NCBI RefSeq assembly: GCF_009674565.1
Contig: NZ_WKJL01000001.1
Location: forward strand, 186,001-250,000
Direction: 5' to 3'
DNA: 64,000 nucleotides
From: Duganella aquatilis
Lineage (GTDB): Bacteria; Pseudomonadota; Gammaproteobacteria; Burkholderiales; Burkholderiaceae_D
Shown: positions 50,890 to 59,089 of the stretch, piece by piece
Layout: every line of letters begins with the position of its first letter
Numbering within the stretch: position 1 is the first letter of the stretch
The notes under the pieces: model-generated
Seen by the model: only the letters and a program-made list of their open reading frames with translations
Told to the model about the DNA's origin: nothing
Database searches by the model: none
Made by a program: the position numbers and the translations under genes

Positions 50890-52707
50890 CTATACCCTTT
50901 GGGGATCCTCCGGCGCGGCTTCTCCCGCGTGGTTGAAGGCGGCGGCGTCGCCGGTGAACATTTCTTCCAGTTCCAGCCGGCCTTTTCGGGTCATCGAGAT
51001 GATGGTGTCCTGATCCTGCTGGTGCGGATAGACTTCCATCAGCATCTTCAGGTTGTGGGTGCGGAACAGGCTGGCCGCCTGCTGCGCGCGTTCGGCCGGG
51101 AATCCCAGCTGCTGCAGCACGCTGGCGCCCAGCTGCAGGGCCGCCTCGAAGGTTTCGCGCTCGATCAGCGTCACGCCGCGGTCCAGCAGGTCGTAGTAGT
51201 GGCTGACGTTGCGCGCCCGCGCCAGGATGGTCAGCGACGGCAGGCGCTCGCGCACCGCATCCACCAGCGCCAGGCTGGCGTCGACGTCGTCGATCGCCAC
51301 CACCAGCGCGCTGGCCTTGCCGATGCCGGCCGCCTCCAGCAGGTCGATGCGGGTGGCGTCGCCGTAAAACACTTCGTAGCCGAACTTGCGCAGCAGTTCG
51401 ATCTGGTCCGGATCGTGGTCCAGCACCGTCACGCCGATGCGGTTGGCGGCCAGCAGGCGGCCGACGATCTGGCCAAAACGGCCGAAGCCGGCGATGATCA
51501 CCGGATTTTCGACCTCGATGGCGTCCGGCGCGCGCTTCTTCTTGGCGGTGCGCAGGCCCGGCGCCACCAGCTTGTCGTAGGCCAGCAACAGCAGCGGCGT
51601 GGCCACCATCGACAGCGTCACCACCATCACCAGCATGGCCGACACGTCCGCCGGCAGCACCTTGGCGTCCGCCGCCGCGCCGAACACCACGAAGGCGAAC
51701 TCGCCGCCCTGCGACATCAGCAGCGCAAAGAACAGGCGCTGGCCGGGTGGAATGTCGAACCAGCGGCTCATGCCGTACAGCAGGCCGCCTTTGACGAGGA
51801 TCAGCGCGCAGGCCAGTGCCGGCACCAGCAGCGGATGGTCGCGCAGCACGCCGAAATCGGCCGACATGCCGACCGCCATGAAGAACAGGCCCAGCAGCAG
51901 TCCCTTGAACGGCTCCAGGTCGCTCACCAGCTGGTGGCGGTACTCCGAGTCGGCCAGCAGCACGCCAGCGGCGAAGGTGCCGAGCGCCAGCGACAGGCCG
52001 ACCCACTCCATCAAAAGGCAGATGCCGATCACCAGCAACAGCGCAAATGCGGTGAACAGCTCGCGCAGACCGGTGCGGGCGATGAAGCGCATCACCGGAT
52101 TGACCAGGCAGCGGCCCACCGCGATCAGCGTCAGCAGCACGGCCACCAGCTTGGCGGCGCGCTGCCAGCCGGCGCCGCTGGACTCGGACGCCACGCCGGC
52201 CAGCAGTGGCACCAGCGCGATCATCGGAATCGCGGCGATGTCCTGCAGCAGCAGGATGGAGAAGCTGGCGGAACCTGCCGGGCTGGGCATCAGTTTGCGC
52301 TCGCCCAGCGTGGCCAGCACGATGGCGGTGGACGACAGCGACAGCCCGAGGCCGGCGACGATGGCGACCTTGGTATCGATGCCGAAGGCCAGCGCCAGCG
52401 CGGCCAGCACCGCGCTCACCACCAGCACCTGGGCGCCGCCCCAGCCGAAAATCGGCCGCCGCAGCGACCACAGTTTTTTCGGTTCCAGTTCCAGGCCGAT
52501 CAGGAACAGCATCAGCACCACGCCGAATTCGGAGATGCTCAAGACGTCTTCGACATTGCCGATCAGCGACAGGCCCCAGGGGCCGATCAGGGCGCCGGCC
52601 ATCAGGTAGCCGAGCACGGCGCCCATGCCGATGCGCTTGGCCAGCGGCACCAGCAGAACCGCCGCCGCCAGATAAAACACCATGTGTAGCAGAATGCCGT
52701 GGGCCAT
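50890..52707 (-). CDS. Glutathione-regulated K+/H+ antiporter-like (KefB/KefC family, CPA2)
   Basis: 605 residues from ATG 52707 (MAHGILLHMVFYLAAAV); the frame to 52743 begins with TTG. Twelve membrane helices occupy about residues 5-385, with GYLMAGALIGPWGL and LLLQDIAAIPMIALVPLLAG containing the critical CPA2 Asp. A cytoplasmic RCK domain follows (IIAGFGRFGQIVGRLLAANR with GxGxxG, VLDHDPDQIELLRKFGYEVFYGD). It would expel K+ in exchange for protons when electrophiles form glutathione adducts. It is 137 bases upstream of cioA on the same strand. No kefF/kefG-type accessory gene is adjacent. Confidence 0.93.
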   Translation of the reverse strand: MAHGILLHMVFYLAAAVLLVPLAKRIGMGAVLGYLMAGALIGPWGLSLIGNVEDVLSISEFGVVLMLFLIGLELEPKKLWSLRRPIFGWGGAQVLVVSAVLAALALAFGIDTKVAIVAGLGLSLSSTAIVLATLGERKLMPSPAGSASFSILLLQDIAAIPMIALVPLLAGVASESSGAGWQRAAKLVAVLLTLIAVGRCLVNPVMRFIARTGLRELFTAFALLLVIGICLLMEWVGLSLALGTFAAGVLLADSEYRHQLVSDLEPFKGLLLGLFFMAVGMSADFGVLRDHPLLVPALACALILVKGGLLYGMSRWFDIPPGQRLFFALLMSQGGEFAFVVFGAAADAKVLPADVSAMLVMVVTLSMVATPLLLLAYDKLVAPGLRTAKKKRAPDAIEVENPVIIAGFGRFGQIVGRLLAANRIGVTVLDHDPDQIELLRKFGYEVFYGDATRIDLLEAAGIGKASALVVAIDDVDASLALVDAVRERLPSLTILARARNVSHYYDLLDRGVTLIERETFEAALQLGASVLQQLGFPAERAQQAASLFRTHNLKMLMEVYPHQQDQDTIISMTRKGRLELEEMFTGDAAAFNHAGEAAPEDPQRV

Positions 52708-52787
52708 AAGCGGGTCCGTGTTGATTGTGGATGAAGCCGACAAGCGGCTCCCGCATTGTAGCCCAGCCTTGCGCGTACTTCAGTGCA

Positions 52788-54176
52788 TCATTCGGAAGAG
52801 GGCGCGGCGATATCCCGCTCGGCGGCGATCCAGCGCAGTGCGCTCAGTGACGGCATGAACAGGTATTCGCCGCCGCGCAGCTGGTTGAAGGTGGTGACGC
52901 CGTCGATGCGGCGGCGCACCGGCGTTTCCGGAATCGTGAAGCTGCCCGGCGTTTCGTGCAGGCCCACCATCGGATCGCGTTCGGTGGCCAGGTCGATGAA
53001 GTTGCCGCGGTTGATCCATTCCTGCTGGAAGAATTCGATGGTGTCGTAGGCGCGCGCGCTGATGAAGATGAAGTAGATGCCGCGCTCGCCCTGGTCGTCG
53101 CTGGCCGTCAGCTCGCGCCGCCATTTCGGTCCGAACGTCGAGGAGCGGCGGATGATGCGGTGGATGTTGACGTCGGTGAGGATGGTCAGCTGGCTGTCGC
53201 GGGGATTGAGGCGGCGCATGTGCGCTGCGTGCGGGCACATCAGGCCGCGCGGATCTTTCGAGAAATCGAAATCGTTGTTGCGCCTGGGATCGGCGCCGAG
53301 CTCCGGATCATCGTGTTCCGGCGCCAGCGTCAACGGCGCGCCACTGCGCCAGCGGCCGACCAGTTTGGCCGCCAACAAGTCCTGGGCAGCTTCGTCCTGC
53401 GCCTGGCTGCGGATGAAGTCGTTGAAGGCGCCGGCCTGGCTTTCGTATTTGCGCAACACCACGAAGGAACCGTTGCGGCCCAGTTCTGGCGGATCGGGCA
53501 TCGCCACCGGCGCGCCGGTTTCGCTGTTTTCGCCGAGGATGAATTCGCCGGCCGCAATCGAACGCTCCTGGCCCGGCAGCGGCGCGACGCCGCTGCCGGC
53601 GATGGCCGGTTGCGAAATCGAGTCGCGGAAGCCGAAGGGATTCCTGGCCTCCTCGTCCGCGCCAAAAACGTGTTTGCCGACCAGCGTGACGCCGTGCGAG
53701 CGTTCCAGTTCGCCCATGGCTTTATTGATCGCTACGTCGAGCGCGGCTTCGTCGCGGGCGTAAATGGTGAGCGCGATGTGGCAGGCGCCCGGCTGGAATG
53801 CGTCGTCCCAGTGTTCCGGCGCGTTGCTGCCGACATCGCGCAGCTGCTCGGCGCGCTGCGCCATGCCTTGCTGGAACGGCAGCGGGAAGCTGGACAGCGA
53901 GGCTTCCGGCACGCCCAGCGCCTTCAGTCCCTGGAAGCTCAGCGCCATGCCCATCCAGGCGTCGCGGTCGTCGGTCCAGCCGGCGGCGGAGGGAGTGTGG
54001 TCGGCCATGCGGCGGATCAGGTCGCGTCCGCCGGCAGCATCGTCGATGTGCAGCATCGCGTGGATGCCGACATAGGGCTCCGGCCGTGCGCGCAGGATCA
54101 ATGCCTGGATATCGTCCAGCGCCAGCGTCACGTGTTCGCGCACGAAGCGCGCCTTGAGGTCGGTGAGGAAGGTCAT
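52788..54176 (-). CDS. Dye-decolorizing (DyP-type) heme peroxidase
   Basis: 462 residues without a signal peptide. The protein has the two ferredoxin-like halves of DyP enzymes. The distal Asp motif is GFRDSISQP, a variant of GXXDG, and the proximal heme His region is CPHAAHMRRLNPRD. RYSTF-like segments (RRSSTFGP) and GIYFIFISARAYDTIEFFQQEW follow. Length fits the longer class C/D DyPs of bacteria. It would oxidise dyes, phenols or manganese with H2O2. Its ATG shares one base with the stop of the unknown gene upstream. Third gene of a catalase-like, unknown, DyP operon. Confidence 0.9.
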   Translation of the reverse strand: MTFLTDLKARFVREHVTLALDDIQALILRARPEPYVGIHAMLHIDDAAGGRDLIRRMADHTPSAAGWTDDRDAWMGMALSFQGLKALGVPEASLSSFPLPFQQGMAQRAEQLRDVGSNAPEHWDDAFQPGACHIALTIYARDEAALDVAINKAMGELERSHGVTLVGKHVFGADEEARNPFGFRDSISQPAIAGSGVAPLPGQERSIAAGEFILGENSETGAPVAMPDPPELGRNGSFVVLRKYESQAGAFNDFIRSQAQDEAAQDLLAAKLVGRWRSGAPLTLAPEHDDPELGADPRRNNDFDFSKDPRGLMCPHAAHMRRLNPRDSQLTILTDVNIHRIIRRSSTFGPKWRRELTASDDQGERGIYFIFISARAYDTIEFFQQEWINRGNFIDLATERDPMVGLHETPGSFTIPETPVRRRIDGVTTFNQLRGGEYLFMPSLSALRWIAAERDIAAPSSE

Positions 54177-54874
54177 CAGTAATCCACTCCCTGCGGTTGC
54201 GCCAGGGCTGCGCTGAGTGTGTCGAGCGCCTTGCGCGTGGCTTCGTCCTGCGGCGGGTGGGCGGACATCTCGTCAAGAAAGGCGGTCAGCGCCTTGTCCA
54301 TGCGCTGGAAGCGGCGCGTGTCCACCACCGTCACCTGCGGATTGGCGACGAACCAGCCGGCCGCGTCGATCTGGTGGCCGGCGATGAAGTCCTTCACCGC
54401 CGGGCTGTCGATGCCGGGCCAGCCTTCGATGTTGGTGAACAGCAGATCCATCAGTTCGGGAATCTTGGTGGCGAAGTCGTTGATGTAGCTGTCCCAGTCG
54501 CCGTCGTAGGTGGTGGCGAACAGGATGCGCGTGTCGTTGTCGAAGAACACGAAGCGCATGTCGTGCAGCGTGGAGACACGCTGCGCGCCGTCCATATTGC
54601 CGTTGGTCAGATCGAAGATGCGGCGCAGGCGTTCGGCGCCGCCCGGCTTCAGCGGCGCGATCGCTGTCAGTTCCGAGACATTGCCGGACTGCTTGCCGAC
54701 GCGGCCGGCGGAGTTGGCCGTGCCTTTGAGGTCGGGATTGTGCTTGCGGACCAATGCTTCCAGCGCGATTTTGGCGAGGTGCGGCGCATCGTGGGCGACC
54801 GCGTCGATTTTGCGGCGGATCGCTTCCAGGCTGGTTTCGTCGGCCAGGCGTGGGTCGGGAGTGTGGTCGGTCAT
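54176..54874 (-). CDS. Unknown protein linking catalase-like and DyP genes
   Basis: 232 residues with an AAAGGA site. The N-terminal 60 residues are helical, the middle includes NSAGRVGKQSGNVSELTAIAPLKPGG, LHDMRFVFFDNDTRILFATTYDGDW and INDFATKIPELMDLLFTNIEGWPG, and the tail is helical and acidic. The phrase LFATTYDGDWDSYI together with AERLRRIF looks like DyP-associated proteins with a ferredoxin-like (dimeric alpha/beta barrel) fold, but no assignment was possible. Position and one-base overlap with the DyP gene show coexpression; it may be a partner or redox adaptor. It is 9 bases after the catalase-like gene. Confidence 0.75.
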   Translation of the reverse strand: MTDHTPDPRLADETSLEAIRRKIDAVAHDAPHLAKIALEALVRKHNPDLKGTANSAGRVGKQSGNVSELTAIAPLKPGGAERLRRIFDLTNGNMDGAQRVSTLHDMRFVFFDNDTRILFATTYDGDWDSYINDFATKIPELMDLLFTNIEGWPGIDSPAVKDFIAGHQIDAAGWFVANPQVTVVDTRRFQRMDKALTAFLDEMSAHPPQDEATRKALDTLSAALAQPQGVDY

Positions 54875-54883
54875 GGCGGTCCT

Positions 54884-55969
54884 TTAATCGGGGATGTCGG
54901 AGGATTGGGATGGCTCGACCCGCGGCTGCGCGTTCATGCTGTGGCGGAAGGCGGTCGAGCGCTCGTAGGCGGCGCGGCGGATGCGCATGATGCCGCCCAG
55001 CGGCTGGTGCGCGGTGACGCCGTTCCACGGGTTGAACGACAGGACGTCGTCGCCGTAGACCTGGCGCGCCGGATGCGCGGTCGATTGCGGCGCGAAACGC
55101 AGCGTGGCAAGTGGGCGGTGCGGTGACAGTTCTTCCGGCCAGGTGATGGCGGCGTCTTCCACCGGCATGCGCGAAAGGTCGGTACAGAGTTGTGCGGTCA
55201 GCGTGTATTCCGCGCCTTGCCGGGCGAAGTGGTCGCTGATCACGTCGCGCAAGGTGGCGTAGCCGACGTCGTCAACCGGTTGGCCGGTGAGGCGGCGCAC
55301 GCTGTCCGAACTCGGTTGCAGCGCCAGCTTGGCGATGTAGTCGCCGAAGCGGATGGCCGCTTGCGTGTGGTAGGTCTCGCCCAGCGGATGATGGTTGTCG
55401 CGCGCCAGACCTTCCAGCGTGGCGCCCGGCGTGCCGCCCAGGCTTTCCAGCACCTGCTTCGCGCCGTGCGCGGTGCCGGCCACCAGGCGCTGGAAGGTGT
55501 CCGGCGCGTGGGAATTGGCTTCCAGCAGCGTCAGCATGCGCTTGTACATGGGGATGGTGCCGAAGGCGAGGGCGGGGAAGTTCACCATCAGGAAATCCTG
55601 GTTGTTGCCGCCGATTTCAGGCGCCAGCCGTTCGCCGTCGACACCGATAATCTTCAGCGCGAAGCCGCGCGCCGCCGGGATCTTGTCGGAGTGGATGTCG
55701 CTGGGCGCGGACGACAGGCGGGCCACCACCTGGTAGGTGCCGGGCCGGGCGAAGACGCCCTGGCGCAGTTCCGCCGGCAGGTCGTCGTGGATGGTGAGTT
55801 CGCCCTTGAGCAGGCCGTTGGACTTGGCGTGCGCGTCGCGGATGGCGTGGCGGTGACGTTCAAACGCGCAGCGCGACGACGCCGCCATTTGTTCAACGAT
55901 TTCCGTGATCAGCGCGCTTTCTTCGGCGTCGATGACTTCGATATCTGGAGTGTAGGGCAGGGGCGTCAA
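54884..55969 (-). CDS. Catalase-family heme protein (non-classical)
   Basis: 361 residues, shorter than monofunctional catalases (about 480). The start is TTG 55969, six bases after GAGGA, since no ATG is suitable. A likely distal His is in RDAHAKSNGLLKGEL. The catalase-like middle (TYQVVARLSSAPSDIHSD, ARGFALKIIGVDGERL, DFLMVNFPALAFG) is followed by FNPWNGVTAHQPLGGIMRIRRAAYERS, which contains the expected heme-ligating Tyr. Proteins of this size include srpA-like catalases and allene oxide synthase-type peroxidases, so the reaction is either H2O2 or fatty-acid hydroperoxide turnover. First gene of the peroxidase operon. Confidence 0.82.
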   Translation of the reverse strand: MTPLPYTPDIEVIDAEESALITEIVEQMAASSRCAFERHRHAIRDAHAKSNGLLKGELTIHDDLPAELRQGVFARPGTYQVVARLSSAPSDIHSDKIPAARGFALKIIGVDGERLAPEIGGNNQDFLMVNFPALAFGTIPMYKRMLTLLEANSHAPDTFQRLVAGTAHGAKQVLESLGGTPGATLEGLARDNHHPLGETYHTQAAIRFGDYIAKLALQPSSDSVRRLTGQPVDDVGYATLRDVISDHFARQGAEYTLTAQLCTDLSRMPVEDAAITWPEELSPHRPLATLRFAPQSTAHPARQVYGDDVLSFNPWNGVTAHQPLGGIMRIRRAAYERSTAFRHSMNAQPRVEPSQSSDIPD

Positions 55970-55991
55970 AATATTCCTCGGGTGATAAATA

Positions 55992-56039
55992 AACGAACGA
56001 TGGTGCTTTTTTGTTTTATTAAATTACCATTCTTTCGTT
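55992..56039. promoter_or_regulatory. Imperfect inverted repeat between peroxidase operon and esterase genes
   Basis: Arms AACGAACGATGGT (55992-56004) and ACCATTCTTTCGTT (56026-56039) in an AT-rich 143-base divergent region. The dyad could be an operator for the catalase-like/DyP operon or the opposite small ORF. Asymmetry by one base lowers confidence. Confidence 0.35.
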
Positions 56040-56112
56040 TTCACCAGCGGACGATTGCCGGGACTGTGTGCAGTCGCACAATGTCTCCAAAGCATTTATG
56101 CGATAGTTCGTC

Positions 56113-56298
56113 ATGGATATTAAAATGACACCCCGTTCGGATGCGCAACAGGCATCCATCATCCGCGAAGGCCTGGAGTGGTCGCGCACCTACGGCCAGC
56201 GCAGCGCTGCCGCTTTTCTGTTGTTCCGCAAGGTGCCGCGCGCCGTGGTTGAGCGCATTCTGACCGCCGCCTGCCGTCGGGAAGACCAGGCGCCATGA
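56113..56298 (+). CDS. Small hypothetical protein coupled to esterase, 61 aa
   Basis: A 61-residue frame (MDIKMTPRSDAQQASIIREG ending ERILTAACRREDQAP) whose stop overlaps the start of the esterase gene by four bases. RSAAAFLLFRKVPRAVVERIL reads like a small helical, basic protein. The upstream site is weak, and a second Met five codons in could be the real start. The overlap with a solid gene and the protein-like composition make it plausible. No function is recognised. Confidence 0.6.
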   Translation: MDIKMTPRSDAQQASIIREGLEWSRTYGQRSAAAFLLFRKVPRAVVERILTAACRREDQAP

Positions 56299-57245
56299 CC
56301 CTGGCGCTGGACAGCGCAACGCTGGCAGAAGCGCGCAGCTTCAACCGCAAGCTGCACTGGGCGCCGCGCTTCAAGATCGACAACTGCGTCATCCCGCTAG
56401 TGATCCAGTCGCTGCTGCGGCTATCGCAGTTTGGCGCCGACGGCAAGCTGGCGCGTGACGGCATTCGCGTCACCCGGCGCACGGCAAGGTCGGATGGGTT
56501 GGACGTGCCGGTGCGCATTCTGCGCGGCGCGGCGCCCGCACGTGGCGTGGTGCTGGATTTTCACGGTGGCGGCTGGGCCATCGGCAATGCGGCGATGAAC
56601 GACCAGCTCAACGCCCGCATGATCGCCGCCTGCGACGTGGCGGTGGTGTCGGTGGACTACAGGCTCGCTCCCGCCGCGCCGCTGGCTGCCATCATGGACG
56701 ACTGCCTGGCGGCCGCACGCTGGCTACTGGAAGGCGGGCTGCCCGAATATGACGGTCTGCCGCTCTACATCCTTGGCGAATCCGCCGGCGGCCACCTGGC
56801 GGCGGCCACGCTGCTGCAGCTCAAGGACTGGCCCGATCTGCTGCGCCGCATAACCGGCGCCATCATGTATTACGGCGTTTACGACCTGGCCGGCACGCCC
56901 AGTGTGCGCCAGGCCGGCGCCGACACGCTGGTGCTGCACGGCCCCAGCATGCTCGACTCGCTGCGCCTTCTCACGCCCGGCCTGACCGACGAGCAGCGCC
57001 GACAATCGCCTCAATCGCCGCTGTATGGTGACCTGTCCGGCATGCCGCCCGCGCTGATGTTCGCCGGCGAGCGCGATCCGCTGCGCGACGACACGCTGCT
57101 GATGGCCGAACGCTGGCGCACCGTCACCGAGGTGGAATGCCATGTGCTGCCCGAAGCGCCCCACGGTTTCATCCGCTTTCCGACCCGTATGGCGGCACAG
57201 GTCCGCCAGCGCGCGTATGCATGGATACGCGCGCGCCAAAACTAG
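56295..57245 (+). CDS. Alpha/beta hydrolase, hormone-sensitive lipase (HSL) family
   Basis: 316 residues. The oxyanion motif HGGG is in LDFHGGGWAIG, the nucleophile in ILGESAGGHLAAA, the acid Asp in GERDPLRDDTL, and the catalytic His in PEAPHGFIRFP. The order and spacing are those of HSL-type (family IV) carboxylesterases. It hydrolyses short acyl esters; the physiological substrate is unknown. No signal peptide is seen, so it is cytoplasmic. Translationally coupled to the 61-residue ORF upstream. Confidence 0.93.
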   Translation: MTLALDSATLAEARSFNRKLHWAPRFKIDNCVIPLVIQSLLRLSQFGADGKLARDGIRVTRRTARSDGLDVPVRILRGAAPARGVVLDFHGGGWAIGNAAMNDQLNARMIAACDVAVVSVDYRLAPAAPLAAIMDDCLAAARWLLEGGLPEYDGLPLYILGESAGGHLAAATLLQLKDWPDLLRRITGAIMYYGVYDLAGTPSVRQAGADTLVLHGPSMLDSLRLLTPGLTDEQRRQSPQSPLYGDLSGMPPALMFAGERDPLRDDTLLMAERWRTVTEVECHVLPEAPHGFIRFPTRMAAQVRQRAYAWIRARQN

Positions 57246-57336
57246 CCGCCCGGCATTCCTTGTTGCGACGCTGGCAACGAGCGCATACAATTGTGGCCGT
57301 TGTCATTTCAATGCCCGTATTCGAACAAGGAAAATA

Positions 57337-57612
57337 ATGAGTCTGCCGCAATATATTACGATCAATGGAACCTCCTACGCCGCCGATAAGCTGAGCGAAA
57401 CCGCAAAAATCCAGGCGGCCAACGTGCAGGTGGTGGATGCCGAACTGGCGCGTCTGCAACAGCAAATCGCCATCGCCCAGACGGCGCGCAACGCCTATGT
57501 GTCGGCGCTGATCGAATCGGTGAAGGGCGCCAAGAGCGAAGCCGCCGCAGCGGAAGCGCCAAAGAAGCCACGCGCACCGCGCAAGCCTAAAGCAGCCGCC
57601 GCAGCAAAATAA
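57337..57612 (+). CDS. DUF6447-like small protein
   Basis: 91 residues after an AAGGA site. The first 60 residues match the DUF6447 style (ITINGTSYAADKLSETAKIQAANVQVVDAEL then ARLQQQIAIAQTARNAYVSAL), with a beta-hairpin and a long helix or coiled coil. The tail is an Ala/Lys/Pro-rich basic stretch (EAPKKPRAPRKPKAAAAAK), reminiscent of H1-like or nucleic-acid-binding tails. Function is unknown; the tail suggests binding to an acidic polymer. It stands alone, convergent with the DUF2459 gene. Confidence 0.8.
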   Translation: MSLPQYITINGTSYAADKLSETAKIQAANVQVVDAELARLQQQIAIAQTARNAYVSALIESVKGAKSEAAAAEAPKKPRAPRKPKAAAAAK

Positions 57613-57623
57613 GCGCCGTGGTT

Positions 57624-58310
57624 TCAGTCAGCCTGCGGCCTGGTTCGCGGGCTGGCCGCATGTTCTTTTTGTAACGCCGAGATACGCACAGCCTGATCGA
57701 ACACGCTGCTTGCCGTCAGATTAAAGCCGGAAATCGGCATCTCCGCCGCCTTCAACGCTCCCGCCAACCAGGAATTACAGTTGCTGAACAAGCTGTAACT
57801 GCCGGTCGCCTGGTAAAACCGGTCGGGATTGTCCGCCTGCTTGCCCAGATAGACAGGCTTGCCGTCCGGGCCGGCCGCAATGCTGCGGTCGATATACGCC
57901 ACCAGTTGCTGATAGCCGCGCTCCGTGATTGCCAGCGGAATGCTGTCGCGCGCCTCCACGCCCAGCGGCGGATTGGTGTCCCGGCCGCCGACCTGCAGGG
58001 CCGGATAATCGGACGCAACCAGCGCCTTCACCGCCTTGGACCAGGGCGGATGCGCGGCGACGAAATACTCGCCGTCGCCCCAGCCCACCAGCAGATATTT
58101 ATGATCGTGAAAATCGGCGCCCAGCTTGCTGCTGCGCGCCAGCATGGATGGACCGTCGAGCAGCAGCGCCGTATGCCAGCCGTAGCGCACCAGGTGCAAT
58201 GTGTGCGGCGCCGGTTCCGCCAGCAGGTCCGCCCGGCTTGGCATGCCCGCGCAACCGGTTAGCAATACAAAAGACGCAAGGATGACAAGCTGCTGGACGA
58301 CCGATCTCAT
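57624..58310 (-). CDS. DUF2459 (TIGR02117-like) lipoprotein
   Basis: 228 residues with a lipoprotein signal (VLLTGC, Cys20). Characteristic DUF2459 phrases are VRYGWHTALLLDG, YLLVGWGDGEYF, SDYPALQVGG and FSNCNSWLAGALKAAEMPISG. The latter contains a conserved Cys-Asn that could be catalytic in an NlpC/P60-like fold; that is inference. Proteins of this family are often near polyhydroxyalkanoate or cell-envelope genes; here the neighbours are a small protein and a phosphatase. Located in the outer membrane or periplasm. Function unknown. Confidence 0.88.
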   Translation of the reverse strand: MRSVVQQLVILASFVLLTGCAGMPSRADLLAEPAPHTLHLVRYGWHTALLLDGPSMLARSSKLGADFHDHKYLLVGWGDGEYFVAAHPPWSKAVKALVASDYPALQVGGRDTNPPLGVEARDSIPLAITERGYQQLVAYIDRSIAAGPDGKPVYLGKQADNPDRFYQATGSYSLFSNCNSWLAGALKAAEMPISGFNLTASSVFDQAVRISALQKEHAASPRTRPQAD

Positions 58311-58367
58311 TTCACTCCGGGGATGGTGGCGGAAGGCCGCACATTCTACAACACCATCCCGGCCCGC

Positions 58368-59072
58368 TTACTCCGCTGCCGGCAGGTTCAGCTGGCGACG
58401 CAGTTCCACCTTGGCGGCGGCCAGTTCGGCCTGGTACTGCGGATTGGTTTCCATCACCGCGTGGGTGGTGTAAGCCAGCAGCTTGGAGGCGGCGATATCG
58501 CTTGGATAATGCACGCCGCATACCAGGCGGTTATGGGCGTAGGCGTCGGCGCGGGCCAGGATGGCGTCGCGCTGTTCCGGCACCATTTCCACCAGCGTCA
58601 GCGCAGCCAGGTAGCCGGCCGTGGCGTGACCGCTTGGATACGAGTCGTCGATGGTCTTGGTCTTGCAGATCGCTTTCAGGCTCTTGTCGAGGTTGTACGG
58701 GCGGATGCGCTTGAAGGTCTGCTTGGCCGGATTGGCGTTGATGCCCTCATCGTGCTTGACGCGTTTGCCGAAGGCGGTGGTCAGCGGCAGCGCAGCCGGA
58801 TCGAACTTTTCGCCCAGTACGGTCTTGTAGATGTACAGCGATTCTTCCACGTCGTCGGCCTTGGCCTGCGCTTCTTCGGCGCTGGTGCGGGTCGACTGGA
58901 TGCGGTGCAGTTCGGCCAGCTCGGCCTTGGTGATGTCGGAGTCGGCCGCTGGTGGCGTGTGCAGGATCAGTTGCGCATGGGTCTGCGCCGGACCGGCAAA
59001 GATCGGATCGGCGGCAAAAGCCGGCTGCGTCAGCGCGGCGCCAAGGGACAGCAGGAGGATGGAATATTTCAT
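58368..59072 (-). CDS. Class A nonspecific acid phosphatase (PAP2 superfamily)
   Basis: 234 residues with a signal peptide (MKYSILLLSLGAALTQPAFA). The PAP2 signature is complete: KQTFKRIRP (motif 1, K-x6-RP), SYPSGHAT (motif 2, PSGH) and NRLVCGVHYPSDI (motif 3, with N for S in SR-x5-H-x3-D). The class A phosphatases PhoN and PhoC share this order and length. The enzyme is periplasmic and strips phosphate from organic esters. It follows a TonB receptor gene by 17 bases, suggesting uptake of a phosphoester-bearing compound and its dephosphorylation. A Pho-box-like element lies upstream of the pair. Confidence 0.94.
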   Translation of the reverse strand: MKYSILLLSLGAALTQPAFAADPIFAGPAQTHAQLILHTPPAADSDITKAELAELHRIQSTRTSAEEAQAKADDVEESLYIYKTVLGEKFDPAALPLTTAFGKRVKHDEGINANPAKQTFKRIRPYNLDKSLKAICKTKTIDDSYPSGHATAGYLAALTLVEMVPEQRDAILARADAYAHNRLVCGVHYPSDIAASKLLAYTTHAVMETNPQYQAELAAAKVELRRQLNLPAAE

Positions 59073-59089
59073 GATGACGGCTTTCAGGT

